Positions 1 through 59,621 of a stretch of DNA of 64,000 nt are shown piece after piece. The DNA is from Albula goreensis (Eukaryota > Chordata > Actinopteri > Albuliformes > Albulidae), in the NCBI GenBank assembly GCA_022829145.1, contig CM040748.1:890501-954500 (forward strand), in the 5' to 3' direction. A model generated the notes under the pieces. It worked only from the letters and a program-made list of their open reading frames with translations. It was not told the DNA's origin and made no database searches. Each line of letters begins with the position of its first letter. The stretch's first letter is position 1. The translations under genes and the position numbers were made by a program.

Positions 1-49358
<49,358 letters not shown>

Positions 49359-50220
49359 TAGACCTGGACTGCGCAGACAGCCTACCTGCTCCCAGCACAC
49401 CGTGGAAGTCTTGCAAGAGACGCTGTTATTTATGCTACTTTTTGAATTCAGTGAATTCCAGGACTCCTTTGCGCCTCTCACCCGCGCAGGTGTGTTTATA
49501 TATACTGTAGGTATATGTGCAGATACATAAACATGCATAAAAGCGGTGATAGACATGGTCTTATGAAATCAAAAGGTTTTATTGCTTATATTTGATGGTA
49601 CCTAAGAGGAACCATTCTCTTGTGTTGTTTTGTTGTTTGTTTTTTCTTTCTTTCTTTCTTGGTCTTGGGAGTGCCGGTTTGCTCCAAGATCTTCTTTTTC
49701 TTGCCAGCATCAATTGCCCTGAAGTTATTTATTGAGTTACATATTTATTTTTGGAAAGTCACGAGTTTTATCCATTTCTCTACACTGACAGACAAAATCG
49801 GTTAGAGTGATATATCTTTTTCAAGCTGTAGTTTCAGTGTACTGAGAGTGAGGGAGGGGATTCTACCTGCATCGGTACTTCAAAGACTGAACGGGAAAAC
49901 AGTGATTGTTTTCAGAAAAAATATCCTTACGACCCACCTACCTTCACCCAAATGTGCTTGTTGTTTTTTAAACAGGGAGCTTAAAATCTGAAGTTCAATT
50001 TTCCCTTCTTTACTGACATTCTCAGCCATCCAAGCCCTCATTTACGAGGGCAAACTATATTTCATCTCCAGATTTTAAACTCTCCTGATTTTTTTCCAAA
50101 GAAGAGTACCACCATATGTCATGCTATGTAATGTTTATTATAGCTATCATATCTGAAATATCAACTATATAGTTAGGTCAACCTCCTCAACAACTTTAAA
50201 TAAACCCGACACAAATATGT
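49359..50220 (+). other. Probable fam20c 3' UTR
   Basis: AT-rich sequence follows the stop, with an AATAAA signal at 50199-50204, the first one downstream. Small T-rich and (TTTC)n stretches lie near 49645. The UTR could be longer: another AATAAA occurs at 54012. The exact end is inferred from the signal only. Confidence 0.55.
50199..50204 (+). terminator. Poly(A) signal AATAAA (candidate, fam20c proximal)
   Basis: An exact AATAAA hexamer 841 bp after the fam20c stop, the first in this direction. Cleavage would be expected about 10-30 bases downstream. Confidence 0.5.
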
Positions 50221-53101
50221 TCAACATCTTATCATTCCATGTCCTGGATTTTACTGCAGTTTATCACTATTGCAGTGTCATATTTTTAGAAAAGCTGCTA
50301 AACTAAGACATTTTTTTAAGACACATTTTTTAAGAGTTTATTGATTCCCACCCATCAGTAGCACTTATAGGTGAAACAGATAAAGGTCCTGAGATATATA
50401 TTCATGTTTCAAAACTGGTAAGGTAACTTCTGTTTGTCACTCAATGATTATTGAGTGTTTTTTCCAAAAACATTTCCAAAATGAAACACAGACAGCAACT
50501 ATACTTCTACAGCATGTAAAACAAACCGAGAAACAAACATTATTTACTGTATTCAGTATAGAAATGTGGTTTATGGGCTTCATTTTGTCTGAAAAGGCAG
50601 ATTATTGTTTTTGAGGTGTTAACTGCATCTGCTCGTAGCCCCGTTAATGGGACCAGTCTTCAGAGGATGTTTTCCCGTGATGTTGAGAGAAAAAAGAGAT
50701 GATGTTGTAGTGTTTTTACCGTCTGCTTCCTTCGGCATAACAAAATGCTCATTGCTGTACTGTGAACTGCAGTTAACTAACCATTCAGTAACCTTTAAAT
50801 AACCCATGAAATGCACCTAAGGCTGTTCTATGAAAAATGACCCTTTTTTGTGGTCGAACAATTGAATTATTACAAATATTAATTTCAGGATGTGTTTTTG
50901 AAACTATTTTTCAGAAAAATGTATTTGGGAAAATAGCAATACACGTTTAAAGACAAAAATGTTGTTTGATGCACCAAGCTCATTGCAGCAGCTAAAATTC
51001 CTTTACAAGACACTACAAAAACTGACCAATCAAAGGCCTCCCTGGGATTGGGTTTCTGACAGAACAGCCCTAGCTCATTTCAAATATGACAGTATTTTAT
51101 TGCACTACTTTCCATGCAGTATCTCACTCAGTGTAACGCTACATGTCACCAGGCTTACAAATGATTTTTTACTGAAACACAGCATTAGTTCATTCAGAAT
51201 CCAGTAAGTGTTTGGCAACTCATGCTTCATATGTGGTTAGATAAGTAATGGTTAATCAAGTGCACTTACAGCATTTCCAAAAATACAGGGTGTTAAACGC
51301 AGTGCTGGTGTTCTGATGGGGTGTAAACCTGTATTACCTGGTGGTGATGAGCAGTGGTGTTTTGGGGTTCTGGTATTTAGGGTGCGGCGCGAGACGTGGC
51401 CTTTGTCTCGGTGGAAGCCAGTCTCATGAAGTTCTTCCATCGCTGCTTGACGAACAGAGCGAGAGTTTCGGGGAGATGCGTGACAGCAAAGCGGCGAGGG
51501 CGGCGACAGCGCCTCGCTGCCGTGAGTACGCATGCACAAACAGGCTGGGCAAAGAGCAGAGCATCCTGGGAGCTCCCTCCGGAGCTCAGAGGGGAGATCT
51601 GAGAGAGCGCTGAACGCCGTGTGAGAGCAGCTTTTACCAGCAGAAAGCCTCCTGTCCGCCACGCGCATTTCATCTAAAGCAGCTACTGTGACACGCTAAG
51701 AGAGATTTCCTTCATGTAGGAAATGCAGAAATGGAACCAGTGGGGAACTTAATCCAGCTGCCATGACTTCACAGAGTTGAATTCAAATTTTTCATGGTTT
51801 ATGGTACCATAGTTTATAACAACAGTGATGAGATTATTAGTCAGGTTGCTAGCTGGTTAACTACTGAAGTAAATTTCCAGGTGAATGGCACCTAGCTGTG
51901 TGTGACTAATTGCTGTGTTGCCTCTATAATATCTTTACGAAGCACTAATTAAATGTTTCCGATTATCTGTACACAGTGTTATCAGCTGGGAAAGCAGATT
52001 TACAAAAGCCGTGAACAACAGACAAATGAAATGCATATGGATTTGTCTTTGCGAGGTGTGTGCAGACTGTGTTAGCGATCTGCCCAACTCCTGCTCATTA
52101 AGCTTTAGTGACACTCTCAGCCAGAGTGCCGCTTCTCTGGCTGTAAGCTCATTGGCTGAATGGTACGTGCGTGCCGAAGGGCCTGCGCAGTGTTTCTGTG
52201 TAATTAAGGCACAGCGGCAGTTCTCAGACTTGTCTGCGCTGGTCATGGGCACTGCATATGTGTGTGAGAGGTTAAAGTCGAGCCCCGATACAGCCGGGTA
52301 CAGTGCAGTCAGAGCTCTGACGCGGCCCGCTACTCTACCCATGTGACCCTCTCCCAGAGTCACATCCATTCAGACTGATGGAAGGGAAAATATCTCAGTT
52401 CTGTTTTACTCTGAACTCAGCTTTAAATTAGTCTCAGGCCAGGCGTCACATTAGGCTTCAACACCAAACCATTATTCTTTTATTACTTAAATCTTGGGAT
52501 AAAACATAAGAATGGAGGCTTGGTTGAACCCCATGTTATATGAATTGTTAAACTGCAAATGTAAGATTTTTAAATAAATTTAGACCAATTTTAGAAAGGA
52601 TACTTTTAGAGCAGAGAAAATGTCTGTCTCCATTTTTAAAGTGTTTTAAAGTCCCTCTCCGTTTGTGAGTGCAGAATCGTGTCCGATCCCCTGCTGTTTC
52701 CCCCCTGTGGATGTGAGTTTGTATAAACTAGCGGTTTGGCACCAGGTCACTTCTGTTTAGAGATAGTGTGTGGCTGTGCTTGCTGTGTGTCTGAATACGT
52801 TGTGAAAAGCCTGAGCAAACGCGAGGCGTAGGCGGAAACTCTCCCATCAGAAGCCTTTCCTCTAGCCCTTAGAAGGCTCAAGGACCGCCTTTTGAATTTT
52901 GTGATAGCATCGCCCAGATTGTAAATGCCATCGTGTGGAATACTGCAGCACAGAGTCACAGTTCAGAGAGGGCGTTCCGTGGAGAGAGAGGTGCTGGTCA
53001 TGATGCCCGTTTTCACAAACACTCCCTCTTCAGTGTGAATTAGACTGTGCAGGTACGTTGTGTTATCACAGACTTCATTACATGACCTGGGCTGAGGTGA
53101 A

Positions 53102-53226
53102 GGCCATGGTGACTGTGGCCATGGTGACTGTGGCATGGCGTCTGTGGCCATGGTGACTGTGGCATGGCGTCTGTGGCCATGGTGACTGTGGCATGGCGTC
53201 TGTGGCCATGGTGACTGTGGCATGGT
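53102..53226. repeat. 29-bp tandem repeat, about 4 copies
   Basis: The unit gccatggtgactgtggcatg plus gcgtctgtg repeats about four times. Confidence 0.93.
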
Positions 53227-54011
53227 GGCTGTGTTACGCAGAGCTCACTCTGAGAGATCAGTATAAAACGTTAAACGCCACACTCTGACTGTGTGGGTTT
53301 ATGTTTCTCACTTGTTTACCAATGAACCATAACACTTAATATAAACACCCATCCATTCTATTCTTCTCAAACATTATCTGCGGTCTGATCCATGTCAGTG
53401 GAAACGTTTTAAGGTACACATCCTCCTAACACTTTTGTGTTGTACATTTTTACTTATGTTTATCAAATGCTATTATTTATTTAAGTCTGAATAAGAAATT
53501 GAGATTAAAGAGGAAAATAGTTTTGTTTTTTCTTTTTCCTTTTTGATTTTCCTGTATTAATGTTTTGGTTTCATGTTATGTCCAGATGTCAATCTATTGT
53601 CGATCGGAAATATAGGGTGTAAATGTATTAACTGTCACACAGCTGAGTGCAATGCAAGAGTAAATATTTAAATGACATCAGAAAATGGAAATATGAGTTT
53701 ACCCAGTGCCTGTGCAGTGATATGGTAGAAATACTTGAATGTTTGGGTTCACTATCAAACACAACATGTAAAAATGCTCTTTTTTTACCTGGACTCAGAG
53801 AAGACAAAGAGGTAACGGGGCGTAGGGTTTAACCATCCTCTCCTGGAAGTGGTGGCCAAGAGACTACTTAATATCTCTCCTTCGGTTTTAATAGCTCAAT
53901 GTAAATAACTATAAATACTTTGACATAAGAAGCTGTATTTCTGCAGCAATAGGCTTCTTTTTATTTTATGCATTGTTTCTGTGGAATTTGTTTGCAACAT
54001 GGTAAAAGTGC

Positions 54012-54017
54012 AATAAA
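54012..54017 (+). terminator. Candidate distal poly(A) signal AATAAA
   Basis: An exact AATAAA occurs at the end of a low-GC, UTR-like stretch (about 53280-54010), five bases before a 59-bp tandem array. It could end a long fam20c 3' UTR form or be chance. No transcript data are available. Confidence 0.3.
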
Positions 54018-54021
54018 ACAA

Positions 54022-54388
54022 AAATGGCAAAAAGGCGGAGTGTGTGTGAGTGCTGTGGACGCGGTCTCCTACCGCTCATTAAATGGCAAAAAGGCGGAGT
54101 GTGTGTGAGTGCTGTGGACGCGGTCTCCTACCGCTCATTAAATGGCAAAAAGGCGGAGTGTGTGTGAGTGCTGTGGACGCGGTCTCCTACCGCTCATTAA
54201 ATGGCAAAAAGGCGGAGTGTGTGTGAGTGCTGTGGACGCGGTCTCCTACCGCTCATTAAATGGCAAAAAGGCGGAGTGTGTGTCTCCTACCGAGTGCTGT
54301 GGACGCGGTCTCCTACCGCTCATTAAATGGCAAAAAGGCGGAGTGTGTGTGAGTGCTGTGGACGCGGTCTCCTACCGCTCATTAAATC
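54022..54388. repeat. Minisatellite, 59-bp unit, about 6 copies
   Basis: The unit begins aaatggcaaaaaggcggagt and ends ccgctcatt. Copies are nearly identical. One unit (about 54277-54300) carries an inserted duplicate tctcctaccg fragment. Confidence 0.96.
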
Positions 54389-55297
54389 AACAGCCCTGAC
54401 TAAATGACAGTGGTCAGGCTGAGGAAATGTTTGCAGTGAAAAAACTAGCCGAGGGAGAACGGGAATTGCACGCTGTGTTTCATGTATTCATATTTATAAG
54501 CACGAAATACACGAGTATGAAGGGTTTATGAATCACCTGCATTCACATTCCCAGCACACTGATCTGTGGGGACTGGCTGGGGTATCCTTGTTCCTGAGCA
54601 CACAGTCAACGACGGCTCTCTGTGCTGAGAAAATGGAATAACTGAGGAGTGAAGTGGAGAGCTCGTACGGACAGTGTTGGCTGTTTGTCAGGCTCCTGTG
54701 AGCGGCGGCTCACGGCTGAATGTCCCCGCTTTAAACACGTTGCTAGGGAATAATCTCCGCAGACAGCTGCGGACGCGCCTCAGTCACTGCAATCAGCCAT
54801 CATTTTCATTCATTTCATCTCCTCAGGGGCGCCAGGCCTCCTCCAGCGGCCATCACGCTCCAAGCGCGATTGCCTCTCTACCCCCGACTTCTGAGCTCCA
54901 GACGCACAAAACCCCACATCACTCTGAGCGAGCCCAGAGCCTGTGATAGGCCATCAACCCCACTGCGTTAGACTGAGGACCAGCACGCAGTGAACCATCC
55001 TGCTGTATAGATTCTTTGCTAAAGAGCAGCACTCACTAAATGCCCCCCATGTCAACCTGGGCGATTAGCGTCAGCCTTGAATAAACACAAAGTTTAATGA
55101 ATTCTTCCAGGGATCGATGTTGTACATATTAAGCTCTGTAAGGCCAGCTCTATCATGACGAGGGAGGAGGACGAGGCGTAAGGTCTCGGCGCGAGGACAT
55201 GATTCAGAATACTTAATTATGAATGTGTGTGCTTCATTTCTCAGGACAGGTCATTTTAACAGGTCTGTTGCACGATATCATCCTGAACCTTGTTTAA

Positions 55298-55311
55298 CCA
55301 CTAGGTGGCAG
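55298..55311 (+). promoter_or_regulatory. CTCF motif, plus orientation, exact consensus match
   Basis: CCACTAGGTGGCAG fits CCASYAGRKGGCRS at every position and is close to the best vertebrate CTCF core. It lies 4.2 kb upstream of the foxl3 start codon and about 6 kb beyond the fam20c stop, a sensible insulator position. Binding is inferred. Confidence 0.65.
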
Positions 55312-55922
55312 TCACATCAAGGGAAAAATCAGTACAGGATGTGTCAAAGCAGTATGGTATCCAGGTGACTTTCTGTGTGATGCAACGCTCCTTAAATTTG
55401 TAACATATATTCATATGATTAAGAATTAGAAATTTACCACTTTTAAATCTTGTATAATTTGGCATGAGTGGCAGTATCATTTCTGATGACAGGGAATATA
55501 TATATATATATGCTTAAAGTCCTTTCCCACATCACTCTCAAAGCTGTTTGAGACAGGTATCGATTACAGTCCAAAAGATCATGCTGAAACACCTGAAAAC
55601 AAGAAATCCAGATCTATGATACACCTGGTTGCTGTGCTGGAAAATTTAAGATTAATTTATTTTAATGAAATCATAAATAAATCATGACTGTCTTTCCTTT
55701 GCATCCCATCTGAGGGCGCCACAATCACACTTAAGATTGCAGGGTTTTTCTGAAAGCACAACATAACACTGAGTATGAATGCAGTACATATGAAAAATAT
55801 CATATAAACATTGATAAATATTTATGCTGTTTGGGCTGACTTGGTCAGAATTTACAGAAAGACAAAGACATTTAAAGACAAAGGATTTATGTAAATCATT
55901 GTCTCAGAGAACATCAAGTAAT

Positions 55923-56010
55923 TGAGTGAGTGAGTGAGTGAGTGAGTGAGTGAGTGAGTGAGTGAGTGAGTGAGTGAGTGAGTGAGTGAGTGAGTGAGTG
56001 AGTGAGTGAG
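55923..56010. repeat. (GAGT)n tetranucleotide microsatellite, about 22 copies
   Basis: About 88 bp of uninterrupted gagt units. The length and purity suggest it is polymorphic. Confidence 0.97.
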
Positions 56011-57212
56011 TAGACCAAAAATGTCTAAATTTCACAGTGCTCTTTCCATCTCCAAGTCGATATATGAAATGCAAGTTTTTACATAACAGGTTTTCAATTA
56101 AACACGTTAATAGAAAGATGCCTTTTCCAGCCATGCCATAAAAGAAAATATGATTAAATTAAGTAAAATATTGCTGACATTAATTTTAATCAGATTTATA
56201 TTTAATATGGAAGTACATAAAGTACATTGCAGTTAGACTAGATGGAGGCATTAGTGCCTGGCTTTTACAAACAGTTATGACATAAAAAATCATGGGATTC
56301 ATTTAATTAAAGCTGAAATCAGGTGAGGCACAGAATTTAATGGAACCAAGGGGGTCGTTTGTATCATGGTTTTATTACTTGAGTTAATTGTTAATTGCAA
56401 GAGATATATTCTCATACTGTGAAAAAAACATTTCACACTAAAGCGAGATATAAAAATGTTAAAACCATGATAAATATACTCGTATTTATAGCTAATATTT
56501 TAGAGGAATGCTACATTTACATCTACAAGTTGCATAAATTCAAACCACAGCTCTTTCCTGAGCACAAAGTTGTTTACCAACACAGTTGGGTAATTTTGTT
56601 TTGATAACCTTCACGTACTCCTTGCGGCCCCCGGAAAACAGTCCAGCTTTATAAATACAGTCCCGAAGATCGCTCCATGAATGAAGGAAATACAGTTCAG
56701 ACAAGCATCAGACGAGACAGTGACCGCAAAGCAAAGTGCCATAATCAAGGTCCCCCCAGACAGGCCGGTGGAGGAAACGTCGTCATGGGAATGCAAAAGG
56801 CTCCCGCGAGGCTGTTATCTGATCGCGTACACTCAGCGGCCCGCTCCGCCGCAGACATGCCATTCTGTGCTTGCTGTTAAAGTCTGTGCCCATGCTCGCT
56901 TTCCGCGCTTTCTAACTCATCTGGACTGATTCATCGGCTACTATACAATCTCCAAGAGGATGCGATATTCAGAAACAGAAACTATACATGCGTACATCAC
57001 ATAAGAAACTTTCGTCTGCAAAATTCTGGACAGGATAAAATGGTTTCCATGACAGTTGTAATATGGATGGATATCAAGTCTTAGTTAATAGCAAAATAAC
57101 ACTTCAGAATCCTGCGTAGCATTTGTCGTTTGATATGTTGTCTGTGTTGGCAACATCATGACTCATTTACATTTTAAACAAATGAAGAGCGGCTGTTTCT
57201 TATTCAGCACGC

Positions 57213-57226
57213 CCACGAGAGGGCGC
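57213..57226 (+). promoter_or_regulatory. CTCF-like motif, plus orientation (one mismatch)
   Basis: CCACGAGAGGGCGC differs from CCASYAGRKGGCRS only by G in place of the pyrimidine. It lies about 1.9 kb downstream of the exact match at 55298 and points the same way. Confidence 0.5.
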
Positions 57227-58254
57227 CATAGTCACGAGTTCAAAATTAATAAAACCAAAATTGCATTGGAGCACATATTACTTCACACGTGTTCCACATG
57301 AGTTGGCTTGGTATCTGTAGACAAGAAAAGATATTTCCAATTTTTGACAAAGGATTTATTCGGAGAGATGCAATATAAGCAAGACTGTGCATTGAATGAG
57401 TGGGCCATTTGACTTATGTTTTGTTTCTTAAGTCTTGTTGATATTGTTACATTCATTATTATACTAAACTTGGTTTTATTGAGATGCATATTCAATCACT
57501 GAATAAAACTCATCAAAAATATTGTGTCCAGGTTTGCATTTGTACAGTGCCAGCATCCCTCCATACTTGTAACAGAGTTCAAATAATGCAATTTTACAGC
57601 ATTGACATTGTTTACACACGCATAGAATAAACATGTATAATTATTTTTGTATGTGGAAAGCGTTTGGTCTGTTATACTAAAGAAACTGGCTTCCAGCTGA
57701 AATATGTAAAAGAACTCCACATAAATTATGAGTAAATTATCTTAATTATGTCTGTAGAAACAAGCAAAGCAAATGGTTCCCAACAAAAATATTGTGCTTC
57801 CCAAATGACTGTTGTTGGCTCTTTTTTATTTTCTGAAAATTGGCTGTTTTACGCAATTTGAGCACCTAATATTCATCATTTTGATTCTTTTGGTCTGAAA
57901 TGAGACATTTGTCACTTCGATCTGGAATGGGAAGATTTCTCAGGACACTAGCCGATTTTGTTCACAGAAATCTCTGAGATCAGGTCACCCACGATGTGTA
58001 ACACACCGCAGTGACTTTCAGTCAGTGTGTTTAACTGTTTGTGTTACATGTACAGTGGGAACCCCAATTTACGCAATAGTTACATGTGCACATGTTATTT
58101 ATGCAGGATAACAAGGTCAGTCGATTTAAAAGCTTTGTTCGTGGATACAACACCGCTCAGTCTGGGAACTGAACTGTGACCTGCCTGCTGTAAGACCAGC
58201 TCCTGACCCCTTTCAGCCTCAGCTTGGCCCGGCATGTTTCGCTGGGGTTATAGG

Positions 58255-58400
58255 TTAAACCCCGCCATTGTCGCCTCCCTCTTTATCACGGGCTGCACGG
58301 GGGATCCGAACGGCTCTAATCGCACTCGCGGGACTCTCTCCCTCGCGCTGTTGTGTCTATGAGCCCAGCTCGCGCACTTTAAGCATGTCGGCTGCAGATT
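58255..58400. promoter_or_regulatory. CpG-rich patch upstream of foxl3
   Basis: About fourteen CpG dinucleotides fall within about 145 bp, in an otherwise AT-rich, CpG-poor neighbourhood about 1.1 kb before the foxl3 start codon. It could be a small CpG island or enhancer. No specific motif supports a function. Confidence 0.3.
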
Positions 58401-59124
58401 AGAGGCTGTTCACTGCTGTGTTCGTCAGGGACCCCCCAGGCAAGAAAAATTAGCTCCCAGTCAAAACAGTATTACCGATCAATGTTCATTATAATTGATG
58501 TGCCATTTAAACACAAAGGCTAAAGTGATCAATTTGAACGTTTTAAGATGAGAATATTGATAGAAGAGGCAAGATAAAAATATCCACCCAAGAACAAAAA
58601 AATGAAGTTGCTCTCAGTACTTTGCAAAGGAACAGTCTCGATTTGTTCCGTTTAGAGGAAAAAGCATAATAAAAATAGACAGGTTTTTTTTCTTAAATTA
58701 CTCTCGTCGCGTCGATGCCAGTGCATACTAGGCTACTACATTCATCTATCTCCCAGATCAAAGCCCACACACGGAGGCCTTCTGCCGAGGGCTGTTTTCC
58801 TCCGTCTCTGTTGCCTGACAGTAGTCCCACAAATGCTCCCGACTCCAGCCTCTTTGAACACACGTCTCCCCCTTTTAGTCACGGAAACACAATTTATACT
58901 CATTACACAGCATTATAGATTAAATCTGTACAACTTGCATTGTTGGGTACAACTTCAGTAATTCGAGGAAACGACACCAAAAAAAAAACATTTTACTGCG
59001 GTGTATAAGCAAAACATAAAGAGGAAAAAAATCAAGACAGTCACTCAAAGAGTGAAAACGGACAAAGTTGTTTGTTACTGTTGATGTTGAATCACTTGCT
59101 TATTTGCTGTTCGTTACAGAGAGC

Positions 59125-59132
59125 TATAAAAA
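59125..59132 (+). promoter_or_regulatory. TATA-like box upstream of foxl3
   Basis: The sequence TATAAAAA in gagctataaaaaggaa resembles a core TATA box. Transcription would start about 25-30 bases later, giving a 5' UTR of about 360 bases before the ATG at 59515. There is no direct evidence of use. Confidence 0.4.
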
Positions 59133-59514
59133 GGAAACCAAAAAAAATAAAAGAAAATAACCTCCGTATTTTGGACCACCCAGAATCAAAGAGCAAGACC
59201 TAATAGCTACTAGTTGATGACGCCCTGGGTTCAGAGGTTCATGCAAGCTTTGGGAGCTAACCAATTTACTGTTATCAGCCCTGAGCTACCAAGGGACTGA
59301 CAGCCGTGGAAGGAAGCGGGTTGTTCCAAAAGCCCAAGTCATTTGGTTGGGGAGGTGGACAACACTGAACAGCACAGTCGTCGCACAACAACTCATTTCA
59401 AGGAAACAACTATTGGCGGAACAAGAAGCCTATGTGACGACGACGCAAGGCATACTATCATAATTATTTATGGCAATATCAACACTGTCACTGCACAAGT
59501 GACCCAGACTAACA

Positions 59515-59621
59515 ATGTTTGATAATTCGCAGTATCCCTACAACTGTTTTAATTATGACGGAGACGGATATCCCACTTGTAGTACTGAAGAAGAGAAGAA
59601 AATGTGCCGCCCAGCATACAG
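59515..59621 (+). CDS. foxl3: foxl3 exon 1 (coding part)
   Basis: It encodes [20 protein letters not shown], then [15 protein letters not shown] and two bases of a split serine codon. The donor is GTATAT, which runs straight into an ATT microsatellite. The continuation AG|T TAC ATT restores the conserved [11 protein letters not shown]. Confidence 0.92.

Larger units (their letters stand above)
50221..59124. other. fam20c-foxl3 intergenic region
   Basis: Nearly 9 kb separates the likely fam20c 3' end and the foxl3 TATA-like box. It holds a 29-bp repeat (53102), a 59-bp array (54022), a GAGT tract (55923), plus-oriented CTCF-like motifs (55298, 57213 and a weaker one at 55706-55719) and CpG-rich patches near 56620-56900 and 58255-58400. 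No coding gene, tRNA or other RNA was recognised. Open frames here are short and show no family motif. Confidence 0.8.
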
